A stretch of DNA of 64,000 nt from CAMCHP01 sp036835325 (GTDB lineage Bacteria; Bacteroidota; Bacteroidia; Flavobacteriales_D; Sanyastnellaceae): positions 1-64,000 of the forward strand of contig DAITMF010000012.1 of NCBI GenBank assembly GCA_036835325.1, in the 5' to 3' direction. A program made the translations under genes and the position numbers. Below are positions 54,688 to 62,604 of this stretch, piece after piece. Every line of letters begins with the position of its first letter. The first letter of the stretch is position 1. Under the pieces are notes generated by a model. The model did no database searches, was not told the origin of the DNA, and worked only from the letters and a program-made list of their open reading frames with translations.

Positions 54688-56952
54688 GTGGATTACCTCA
54701 ATGAATTGAACGATGCCCAACGCGAGGCCGTTGTGCACGTCGAAGGCCCTATGATGGTCATTGCCGGCGCAGGATCAGGCAAAACACGCGTGCTTACTTA
54801 CCGCATCGCCCACCTGATTGACAGCGGTGTTGACCCGTTCTCCATCCTCGCGCTTACCTTCACCAACAAGGCCGCACGCGAAATGAAAGAACGCATCTCA
54901 AAAGTCATCGGCGAAAAAGAAGCCGCCAATGTCTGGATGGGCACCTTTCACTCCATCTTCGCACGCCTGCTCCGACTCGAGTCTGAACGCATCAACTACC
55001 CGAGAAACTTCACCATCTACGATACACAAGACAGCAAGTCACTCATCAAAGACGTAATTAAATCACTCGGACTCGACGAACAAACCTACAAGCCCGCCAA
55101 TATCTACTCACGAATTTCGTCGGCAAAGAACAACCTCATCGGGCCTGATGACTACGCTCGACACACCGAAATTGTTTCAGAAGATCACCAAGCCGGACGG
55201 CCCGAAACCTCACGCATCTACGCTGAATACGCCTCTAGATGCTTCAGAGCTGGTGCCATGGATTTCGACGACCTGCTGTACAAAACCAACGTGCTCCTCC
55301 GCGACTTCCCTGATATCCTCTACCGCTATCAGAATAAATTCAGGTTTATTCTGGTGGATGAGTACCAAGACACCAATTTCGCACAGTACCTTATTATTAA
55401 GCAACTCGGTGCACGCCACCAAAACGTGTGCGTGGTGGGCGACGACGCTCAGTCAATCTACAGCTTTCGAGGGGCCAACATCGCCAATATCCTCAACTTC
55501 AAAGCCGATTACCCTGACTTCGGCCTTTACAAACTTGAGCAAAATTACCGCTCTACCAAGGTCATCGTCAATGCCGCGAACTCGGTCATTGAAAAGAACC
55601 GAAATCAGATTAAAAAACATGTCTGGACCGCCAACGACGACGGCGATAAAATATTCCTCAACCGGTCAATGTCTGACAACGATGAAGGGCGCTTCGTAGC
55701 GTCTGACATCTTCGAAAATCGAGGAAACACCGGCTGCCAATACTCCGATTTCGCCATCCTTTACCGAACCAACTCGCAAAGCCGCGCGTTCGAAGAGGCA
55801 CTGCGAAAAATCAACCTGCCCTACCGAATCTATGGAGGGCTCTCGTTCTACCAACGAAAAGAAATCAAAGACCTCCTCGCCTATTACCGCCTCACCGCCA
55901 ACCCAAACGACGATGAGGCCTTCAAGCGCGTGGTCAACTACCCGGCGCGCGGCATTGGCAAAACAACCATCGAAAAACTGGTCATCACAGCCGCCAACTA
56001 CAAGGTTTCACTGTGGGATGTTGTCACAAAACACCATGAATACCCCACCGACTTGGCTGCTGCTTCATTCCGAAAAGTCGCCGACTTCGCCACCATGGTG
56101 CAAAGCTTCGCCGCTCAAATGAACAGCCAAGCGGCGTTTGAACTGGCCTACCATATTGCAAGTCACACAGGCCTGCTGCGCGAACTCGGCACCGATAAAT
56201 CACCCGAAGGCGTTGCCCGTTATGAGAACATTCAAGAACTTCTCAACGGTATAAAAGAGTTCTCCGATCAACAAGACCCGGCAAACCCTGAGGCGCTGCG
56301 CACACTGCCCGACTTCATGGTCGACGTTGCCTTGCTCACCGATGCCGATACAGGCGATGACGATGAGAACAAAATCAGCTTAATGACCATTCACGCGTCG
56401 AAAGGTCTTGAGTTCGACTTCGTATACATTGTTGGCCTTGAAGAAAACCTCTTCCCAAGCCAAATGGCATTGCACTCGCGCGAAGAGCTTGAAGAAGAAC
56501 GCCGCTTGTTCTACGTGGCCATCACCCGGGCCAAGAAACGGGCAACCATGAGCTATGCCATCACGCGTTACAAATGGGGACAACTTTCACAAGCTGAACC
56601 GTCGCGTTTTATCGAAGAAATCGACCCGCAATTCGTCCTTCAACCAAGTGCATCGGCACGTCGCCCTGAACCTTTCGGCGGTTTCGGTAGCGCACAACAA
56701 AGTTATTTCAAGCAAATGCCGGGCGCTCAGCGAACCGTCAAACCGCTGGCAACAGCGACCACAGACGCCGAGATGGATGAAGACACCATCGCCGGCATCG
56801 TTGCAGGAGCCGAGGTCGAACACGCTCGCTTCGGCAAAGGAAAAGTGCTGCACGTTGAAGGCGAAGCCCCAAACCTCAAAGCGACCGTGTTCTTCCCCTC
56901 AGCCGGACAGAAACAACTTCTGCTCAAATTCGCCAAATTACGGGTGCTCTGA
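54688..56952 (+). CDS. pcrA: UvrD/PcrA-type ATP-dependent DNA helicase
   Basis: The 754-residue superfamily 1A helicase moves 3' to 5' on DNA in repair and replication restart. The start is GTG 54688: the Q-motif LNDAQREAV begins at residue 7 and a stop lies one codon further up. Motifs in order are GAGSGKTRVLTYR (Walker A), ALTFTNKAAREMKER, LVDEYQDTN (Walker B), VGDDAQSIYSFRGA, LEQNYRS, MTIHASKGLEFD and VAITRAKK. A C-terminal Tudor-like domain (VEHARFGKGKVLHVEG) matches the part of PcrA that binds RNA polymerase. Confidence 0.95.
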   Translation: MDYLNELNDAQREAVVHVEGPMMVIAGAGSGKTRVLTYRIAHLIDSGVDPFSILALTFTNKAAREMKERISKVIGEKEAANVWMGTFHSIFARLLRLESERINYPRNFTIYDTQDSKSLIKDVIKSLGLDEQTYKPANIYSRISSAKNNLIGPDDYARHTEIVSEDHQAGRPETSRIYAEYASRCFRAGAMDFDDLLYKTNVLLRDFPDILYRYQNKFRFILVDEYQDTNFAQYLIIKQLGARHQNVCVVGDDAQSIYSFRGANIANILNFKADYPDFGLYKLEQNYRSTKVIVNAANSVIEKNRNQIKKHVWTANDDGDKIFLNRSMSDNDEGRFVASDIFENRGNTGCQYSDFAILYRTNSQSRAFEEALRKINLPYRIYGGLSFYQRKEIKDLLAYYRLTANPNDDEAFKRVVNYPARGIGKTTIEKLVITAANYKVSLWDVVTKHHEYPTDLAAASFRKVADFATMVQSFAAQMNSQAAFELAYHIASHTGLLRELGTDKSPEGVARYENIQELLNGIKEFSDQQDPANPEALRTLPDFMVDVALLTDADTGDDDENKISLMTIHASKGLEFDFVYIVGLEENLFPSQMALHSREELEEERRLFYVAITRAKKRATMSYAITRYKWGQLSQAEPSRFIEEIDPQFVLQPSASARRPEPFGGFGSAQQSYFKQMPGAQRTVKPLATATTDAEMDEDTIAGIVAGAEVEHARFGKGKVLHVEGEAPNLKATVFFPSAGQKQLLLKFAKLRVL

Positions 56953-56957
56953 CTCGG

Positions 56958-59135
56958 ATGAAAAAACTCCTCGCACTCCTCGCACTCCTCGCCTGCGCAG
57001 CTTGCACAGAAGCCGTCGCGCAAACTACGCCGCTGCCCGACCCCGGCACGCAAGCCTTGGAAACCGTTTGGCTTCACCCCATCAACTCGCCCGCCGAAAC
57101 CGAAACCTACCAGTGGATTGAACTCGGCTTTCGCCTGCAAATGGCTACCCGACGTAAAATCGACAATTACATCGCCGACCGTCAGGTACCCAATCGCCTA
57201 AATCCATTTGATCCGGCTGACCTTGACGTGCGCATGCGCTTTAGTCTCATCGACAGCCTTTCAGGCGACACCCTCCGAAGCCTCGAGCGAAATGCGTTCT
57301 GGTACCGTTCATTTCGGGTTGACTCAACAGCTACAGATCCGGATGACTGGACCCACACCGAAGTGCCAACACCCTTTAACTTTCGCACCCGGTTCACTCC
57401 TCCAGAGGCCGGTCGGTGGGCAGTCACCGGCATGGTGATTGAAAACCAACGCGACACCACCTACACCAACACCACCTACTTCAATGTCACCGCTGAACGT
57501 CGGCCAAACTTCCTCGCTGTTGGACCTTCAAAGCGTTATTTAATTCGCGATGGACGAGGATTCTTCCCCATTGGCCAAAACCTTCCTGTGCCTTCGTGCA
57601 GACCCGAAAGCGATGCCCGCTGCGCTGAAATGGAGTGTGCCGGCCAGGAAGCGTGGTGTTTTGGACGGATGATGAGCCCCCTTGGCTTCGACGTTTACCA
57701 CAATGAAATGCGCCTTCTCGCCGAGAATGGAGGCAATTACTTCCGCCTACTGCTCGCTCCTTGGGCGCTCGAAATCGAGTTCGAAAAACTCAACAACTAC
57801 CACGATCGAATGCACATGGCTTGGGAAACCGACCGCATTCTTGAGGAAGCCGAAAAACTCGGTTTATTGATCCATCTCAACCTGCACATACATTTCCCGT
57901 TTGAAGACCCTTCAGGGTACGGTATGTGGCAATGGGACTGGGGCGACTTACCTTGTTTCGACTACGACGACCCGTACTGTTATTGCGACGAGCTGAACCT
58001 GCCCAAGCCGATTGACTTTCTCAAAAGCGAGGCCGCCATGCGCCATTACAAAAATCGCTTGCGCTACCTCATCGCACGCTACGGCCACAGCACCAACATT
58101 GGGGTACTTGAGCTCTTGAGCGAAGCCAACAACGTAGGAGCAGGAAACATCCTCGATGAAAATTGTGCCACCATTAGCAGTCCGCCACGACCGTACATCT
58201 CCGAACCGGGATTCGCTAAGGCAGTGGCTGATTGGCACAAAGAATTGGCGCGATTCATCAAAGAAGACCTCAATCACACCGACCACCTCGTCGCCGTGAG
58301 CTACACAGGCCCACCCTCATTTATCTTGGGTGATGACAGCTTCTACAGCGAACATGTAGACCTTGCTACCTACAATCACTACAACCTCGCAGTTGACAAA
58401 TACTACCGAACAGCGCAAACGGTTGAGCAGTTTCAATCAAACCGCCGAAAGCCGAGCCTGAGCGACTTCAACCCGCCGGCCATCAATAAGCCGCTCTTCT
58501 TTTCCGAGGTCGGTCCGGGGCCCGAAGAAGTGGCCTTCTGCGACAACGACATCCGGTGGCAGAAAGAAGCATGGCTAAGTCCGTTCATCGGCCTTGCAGG
58601 AATGGGACTTAACTGGTCAAACCAATACCGTGCCGATCTCTGGCGCCAGTTCCGGCACATCAACACGCTCTTCTCAACGGTTGACTTGGAAGCCGGCCGG
58701 TTTGTTACCTACCGCTCTGAGAGCGATGACAAACGGTTCGAGCTGTTAGCGCTGCGCAGCCGCAAGGGCCAACGACAGGCCATCGGCGTGGTGCACAACC
58801 GAACGGTGAACTTTTATTCGGTGGCGACCGATACCGCTTCGGTGTGCCGAAGCAGCGACTGGCTCATTGACGACCTCGTCCGTCCCCAATTCCGCGAAGC
58901 GCAAACCCTAACCCACACCCGCGGCGATAAGGCCGCAGTCATTGAAAACATGGGCAGCCTTCAGCGCTACACCCTGCGTTTCATCCATCCTGAAACAGGT
59001 GAGACACTGACGACTGTTCCTGTGCGATCAGGGCTCTCGGGTAGACTCCGAATACCCTACCCTACGCTGCAAGCAAATGGAGCGGCACTGTACGCCTTTG
59101 AAGTCGTTCGCGATACCGGCTCGCGCGAACAATGA
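56958..59135 (+). CDS. exported glycoside-hydrolase-like protein (TIM-barrel, two catalytic Glu)
   Basis: The protein has 725 residues. The N-terminus has a 9-base DNA repeat coding Leu-Leu-Ala three times. The signal could end at AVAQ or be lipidated at Cys13 or Cys16. Residues about 35-180 look like the Ig-like DUF5060 type (IELGFRLQMATRRKID, PEAGRWAVTGMV). From about 190 follows a barrel-type region with IGQNLPVPSC, NGGNYFRLLLAPWALE, LLIHLNLHIHFPF, GVLELLSEANNVG (Glu389, likely acid/base) and NKPLFFSEVGPG (Glu517, likely nucleophile). A beta-rich domain closes it. There is no T9SS sorting domain. The sugar substrate is unknown. It starts 5 bases after the helicase stop. Confidence 0.82.
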   Translation: MKKLLALLALLACAACTEAVAQTTPLPDPGTQALETVWLHPINSPAETETYQWIELGFRLQMATRRKIDNYIADRQVPNRLNPFDPADLDVRMRFSLIDSLSGDTLRSLERNAFWYRSFRVDSTATDPDDWTHTEVPTPFNFRTRFTPPEAGRWAVTGMVIENQRDTTYTNTTYFNVTAERRPNFLAVGPSKRYLIRDGRGFFPIGQNLPVPSCRPESDARCAEMECAGQEAWCFGRMMSPLGFDVYHNEMRLLAENGGNYFRLLLAPWALEIEFEKLNNYHDRMHMAWETDRILEEAEKLGLLIHLNLHIHFPFEDPSGYGMWQWDWGDLPCFDYDDPYCYCDELNLPKPIDFLKSEAAMRHYKNRLRYLIARYGHSTNIGVLELLSEANNVGAGNILDENCATISSPPRPYISEPGFAKAVADWHKELARFIKEDLNHTDHLVAVSYTGPPSFILGDDSFYSEHVDLATYNHYNLAVDKYYRTAQTVEQFQSNRRKPSLSDFNPPAINKPLFFSEVGPGPEEVAFCDNDIRWQKEAWLSPFIGLAGMGLNWSNQYRADLWRQFRHINTLFSTVDLEAGRFVTYRSESDDKRFELLALRSRKGQRQAIGVVHNRTVNFYSVATDTASVCRSSDWLIDDLVRPQFREAQTLTHTRGDKAAVIENMGSLQRYTLRFIHPETGETLTTVPVRSGLSGRLRIPYPTLQANGAALYAFEVVRDTGSREQ

Positions 59136-59156
59136 GGTGTTCACACATCCTTTTCC

Positions 59157-59164
59157 TACTTTTG
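59157..59164 (+). promoter_or_regulatory. -7 element of the DUF4290 gene
   Basis: TACTTTTG matches TAnnTTTG fully, 7 bases before the ATG at 59172. No -33 box is clear at 19 bases. The leader would be nearly absent. Confidence 0.55.
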
Positions 59165-59171
59165 CACTGCT

Positions 59172-59825
59172 ATGCACGAAATTCAAGGCTTTGAACCTTA
59201 CAACAGCCTCCGGCCTGATTTAATCATTCCGGAGTACGGTCGCAACATCCACAATATGGTTGACTACGCGAAAACCGTAGCCGATCGCGAAGAACGAAAC
59301 CGAATCGCCCACGCCATTATCAGCGTTATGGGTCAGTTGTTTCCGCATTTGCGCGACATCGATGACTTCAAGCACAAACTGTGGGATCACCTCCACATCA
59401 TGGCCCGCTTTGAACTCGATGTTGACAGCCCGTACCCAAAGCCTTCACCTGAAACCTTTCAGTCAAAACCTGATCGCGTGGCCTACCCAAAAGGTGAACC
59501 CCGTTTTGGTCACTACGGCAAAACCGTGGAGCGGCTCATCGCCAAGGCACGTCAAACAGAGAATCCTGAAGAAAAAGCAGAATTCACTGCGGCCATTGCC
59601 AACCTCATGAAGCGCCACTTCGTGATGTACAACCACGCAACCGTTGAAGACAAAACCATCCGTCAGCAACTTACCATGCTGTCAGAGGGTGAATTGCAAC
59701 TGCCCGATGACTTTGAGTTCCTGACGGTGCAAGACATCAACCGCATTGCGAGCAGTGGCCCCTCAAACAGTTCGAAACTGAAGCCCTCGCGCAAAAAAAA
59801 GCCCAACAAGAAGCGCGTCGGCTAA
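59172..59825 (+). CDS. DUF4290 family protein
   Basis: The 217-residue protein is cytoplasmic, helical and charged. It has the family start YNSLRPDLIIPEYGRNIHNMVDY and blocks of the type HAIISVMGQLFPHLRD and GKTVERLIAKARQTENPEEKAEF. The C-terminus is a Lys/Arg-rich tail (RKKKPNKKRVG). DUF4290 proteins occur in Bacteroidota, often beside murA as here; their role is unknown. The tail could bind nucleic acid or membrane, but nothing shows this. Confidence 0.9.
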   Translation: MHEIQGFEPYNSLRPDLIIPEYGRNIHNMVDYAKTVADREERNRIAHAIISVMGQLFPHLRDIDDFKHKLWDHLHIMARFELDVDSPYPKPSPETFQSKPDRVAYPKGEPRFGHYGKTVERLIAKARQTENPEEKAEFTAAIANLMKRHFVMYNHATVEDKTIRQQLTMLSEGELQLPDDFEFLTVQDINRIASSGPSNSSKLKPSRKKKPNKKRVG

Positions 59826-59924
59826 TTGACGGCCTATCCATTTATCATTGTCGATAAGTTTTCAGCTGCGCGGCCGTCGGCACCGGATGTTTTAAAAACT
59901 TCCCGCCGTTGAATCAACTGCAGT

Positions 59925-61229
59925 ATGGAAACCTTTATCATTGAAGGCGGGCACCGCCTCAAGGGTGAAATTGTGCCCCAAGGCGCGAAAAACGAAGCCC
60001 TTCAAATTGTCTCAGCCGTTTTGCTCACCCCTGAGCCGGTCACTATTTCGAACCTCCCTGACATCGTCGACGTCAATAAATTGATTGACCTCCTCGCCTC
60101 GATGGGCGTGAAAACCGAACGGCACACGCGCGACACTTGCACGTTTACCGCCAATAACATCGACCTCGGCTACCTTGAATCTGAAGAATTCAGAAAGAAA
60201 GCAGGCAGCCTCCGCGGGTCTATCATGATTGTTGGCCCTCTCCTTGCGCGTTTTGGCAAGGCATTCATACCACGGCCCGGTGGCGATAAAATCGGTCGCC
60301 GTCGCCTTGACACCCACTTCATTGGCTTCCAAGACCTTGGCGCTCACTTCGAATACGACCCGCAAGCCTTCTTCTACCGCGTTACGGCAAAGCGTTTGAA
60401 AGGCACCTACATGCTGCTCGATGAAGCCTCGGTAACCGGAACAGCCAACATTGTCATGGCTGCTGCACTTGCCGAAGGCACCACAACAATCTACAACGCC
60501 GCTTGCGAACCCTACCTCCAGCAGCTGTGCAAAATGATCAACCGCATGGGCGGAAAAATCAGCGGAATAGGCTCAAACCTCCTCACCATTGAAGGTGTTG
60601 AAGCCCTCGGCGGTTGCGACCACCGCTGTTTGCCTGACATGATTGAAATCGGTAGCTTCATCGGCCTTGCTGCCATGACCCAAAGTGAAATCACCATCAA
60701 AAACGTCGCTTACGACGAACTGGGCATTATACCAACCATTTTCAAACGCTTGGGCATTCAGTTGGAGCGCCGCAACGATGACATCTACATCCCTTCACAA
60801 GAGCTCTACACCATCGAAAACTTCATCGATGGCTCCATCCTCACCATTGCCGATGCACCCTGGCCGGGCTTCACACCTGACCTCTTGTCAATTGTGTTGG
60901 TAACCGCCACCCAAGCCCAAGGCTCCGTATTGATTCACCAAAAAATGTTCGAAAGCCGTTTGTTCTTCGTCGACAAACTCATCGACATGGGCGCGCAGAT
61001 CATTTTGTGTGACCCACACCGTGCAACGGTTATTGGACTCGAGCGCAAGGCACCGCTTCGTGGGGTCACCATGACCTCGCCTGACATTCGGGCAGGTGTT
61101 TCATTGCTCATCGCGGCGCTGTCGGCCGAGGGCACCTCACACATTCACAACATTGGCCAAATCGATCGTGGATACCAAAACATTGAGCAACGCCTCAAAA
61201 ACCTTGGCGCCAAAATCGAGCGCGTGTAA
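59925..61229 (+). CDS. murA: UDP-N-acetylglucosamine 1-carboxyvinyltransferase, Asp-type active site
   Basis: The 434-residue enzyme transfers enolpyruvate from phosphoenolpyruvate to UDP-GlcNAc, the first committed step of peptidoglycan synthesis. Lys22 and Asn23 in GAKNEAL are intact. At the flexible loop (RPGGDKIGRRRLD) the catalytic Cys, position 115 in E. coli, is Asp121. This substitution is known to keep activity but block alkylation by fosfomycin. The rest (SVTGTANIVMAA, HRCLPDMIEIGSF, DIRAGVSLLIAAL) is standard. A 99-base gap separates it from the DUF4290 gene; I see no clear promoter in it. Confidence 0.97.
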   Translation: METFIIEGGHRLKGEIVPQGAKNEALQIVSAVLLTPEPVTISNLPDIVDVNKLIDLLASMGVKTERHTRDTCTFTANNIDLGYLESEEFRKKAGSLRGSIMIVGPLLARFGKAFIPRPGGDKIGRRRLDTHFIGFQDLGAHFEYDPQAFFYRVTAKRLKGTYMLLDEASVTGTANIVMAAALAEGTTTIYNAACEPYLQQLCKMINRMGGKISGIGSNLLTIEGVEALGGCDHRCLPDMIEIGSFIGLAAMTQSEITIKNVAYDELGIIPTIFKRLGIQLERRNDDIYIPSQELYTIENFIDGSILTIADAPWPGFTPDLLSIVLVTATQAQGSVLIHQKMFESRLFFVDKLIDMGAQIILCDPHRATVIGLERKAPLRGVTMTSPDIRAGVSLLIAALSAEGTSHIHNIGQIDRGYQNIEQRLKNLGAKIERV

Positions 61230-61234
61230 CTTTG
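61204..61234 (+). promoter_or_regulatory. promoter of the short thioredoxin-like gene
   Basis: TTG (61204-61206), 20 bases and TAACTTTG (61227-61234) match the Bacteroidota form well. It overlaps the last codons of murA and leaves a leader of about 40 bases before the ATG at 61282. Confidence 0.6.
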
Positions 61235-61281
61235 GAACAGTTCTTGCTCGTATATTGGTCAAACCAAATCTTTTTTCCACG

Positions 61282-61851
61282 ATGAATTTCCGTAAACCCA
61301 TGTTGGCACTCCTCGTAACCGCCGCTATAGGCGCGATGAGTTTTGCTGTAATTCCCTCAGACACACCCGAAACAGCCACCCAACAAACTCCGAAAGTGGG
61401 CACCCGCATTGGCGACATTGCCCCCGAAATCGAGCTTGCTGCACCCGATGGCAAAATCATGAAGCTGTCTGAACTCCGCGGAAAACTCGTCTTGATTGAC
61501 TTTTGGGCGTCGTGGTGCGGCCCTTGCCGCCGCGAAAACCCAAACGTGGTGCGTGCTTACGCGAAGTACCAAGAGGCCAAGTTTAAAACGGCGAAAGGAT
61601 TTGAAGTGTTCAACGTATCGCTCGACCGCAGCAAAGAAAATTGGGAAGCCGCCATCGCGCAAGACAAACTCACTTGGAAGTACCACGTGAGCGCCCTGAA
61701 ACAATGGCAATGTCCGGTCGCTGCGACTTACGGCGTAAGTTCCATTCCTATGAGCTTCCTCGTCGATGAAAACGGCATCATTGTAGCCAAAAACCTTCGG
61801 GGCATGGCGCTCGATCAAGAAATAGACAAGCACGTAAAGGCTTTCAAATAA
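61282..61851 (+). CDS. TlpA-like thioredoxin-fold exported protein
   Basis: The protein has 189 residues from ATG 61282; a signal peptide or anchor (PMLALLVTAAIGAMSFA) follows, without a lipobox. The single domain has IGDIAPEIELAAPDGK, the redox pair in WASWCGPCRREN, and the cis-proline in VSSIPMSFLVD. It is probably a periplasmic disulfide reductase. The stretch around the active site is nearly the same as in the lipoprotein at 8274 (RGK(L/V)VLIDFWASWCGPCRR), so the two are paralogs. It is a single gene between its own promoter and terminator. Confidence 0.92.
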   Translation: MNFRKPMLALLVTAAIGAMSFAVIPSDTPETATQQTPKVGTRIGDIAPEIELAAPDGKIMKLSELRGKLVLIDFWASWCGPCRRENPNVVRAYAKYQEAKFKTAKGFEVFNVSLDRSKENWEAAIAQDKLTWKYHVSALKQWQCPVAATYGVSSIPMSFLVDENGIIVAKNLRGMALDQEIDKHVKAFK

Positions 61852-61856
61852 CAACA

Positions 61857-61879
61857 GGGCGCGGTTAGCGCCCTTTTTT
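61857..61879 (+). terminator. intrinsic terminator of the thioredoxin-like gene
   Basis: The stem GGGCGC/GCGCCC (61857-61862, 61868-61873) with a 5-base loop is followed by six T. It begins 5 bases after the stop codon. Confidence 0.9.
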
Positions 61880-61969
61880 CTTCCTTTTTCCCTGCGGGGA
61901 TGAGCGGCCTGCACAGTTTTATTCGACCCGCTGTCGCCCAAAGCCACTGCCGTTCTCATCCATCCACTA

Positions 61970-62031
61970 GCTGACAGATTCTACCGTCAACTGACAAGAT
62001 GTCGCCTGAACCAGCATTGGCAGTATTTTTG
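61970..62031 (+). promoter_or_regulatory. control region of grpE-dnaJ with repeated CTGACA and a -7 element
   Basis: CTGACA occurs twice (about 61971 and 61991). The second copy begins the imperfect inverted repeat TGACA-AGA-TGTCG (61992-62004). About 12 bases further come TTGGCA and then TATTTTTG (62024-62031), a full -7 match 30 bases before the ATG. TTTG at the normal -33 distance is absent. This layout could be a stress-responsive operator or an alternative promoter; that is an inference. Confidence 0.45.
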
Positions 62032-62060
62032 CGAACGCCTCAGCGATAAATCACCCCGTG

Positions 62061-62597
62061 ATGGAAGAGAAACGTGAAATGAACGAAGCAACCGCCGAGA
62101 ACCCTACACATGAGGAGGCAACCGTGAACGAAACCCAGCAAGAGCAAGAGCAAGAAACCTCAAACGAGGCACGACTTGAGCGCGAACTGGCCGAAATGAA
62201 AGACAAGTTCATGCGCTTGCAAGCCGACTTCGAAAACGTGCGCAAGCGCCACGCTCGTGAACGCATCGAGCTGTTTCAAAATGCAGCCGGCGACATGATG
62301 AAAGAACTGCTGCCGTCACTTGACGATTTCGAACGCGCCATGGCCGTTGAAACCGATAGCACCGTGCACGAAGGCATGTCGTTGATCTACAACAAGCTCA
62401 AGCGCACCCTCGAAGCCAAAGGCCTTCGCGAGATGGACGTTCTGCACCAGGCATTCGACCCTGAGTTTCATGAGGCCATTACCAACATCCCGGCGCCCGA
62501 TGCCGCGCTCAAAGGAAAGGTGGTCGACGTTATCGAAAAAGGTTACTACATCAACGACCACGTACTGCGCTACGCCAAAGTGGTAGTAGGTCAATAA
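62061..62597 (+). CDS. grpE: nucleotide exchange factor GrpE
   Basis: The 178-residue protein releases ADP from DnaK in the chaperone cycle. An acidic Gln/Glu-rich head (residues 1-40) is followed by a coiled coil (LERELAEMKDKFMRLQADFENVRKR) and the beta domain with HEAITNIPAPD and GKVVDVIEKGYYINDHVLR. ATG 62061 follows a GTG by one codon; ATG 62079 is also possible. dnaJ starts 7 bases after the stop, so the two are one unit; dnaK is not in the window. Confidence 0.95.
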   Translation: MEEKREMNEATAENPTHEEATVNETQQEQEQETSNEARLERELAEMKDKFMRLQADFENVRKRHARERIELFQNAAGDMMKELLPSLDDFERAMAVETDSTVHEGMSLIYNKLKRTLEAKGLREMDVLHQAFDPEFHEAITNIPAPDAALKGKVVDVIEKGYYINDHVLRYAKVVVGQ

Positions 62598-62604
62598 ATC
62601 ATCC

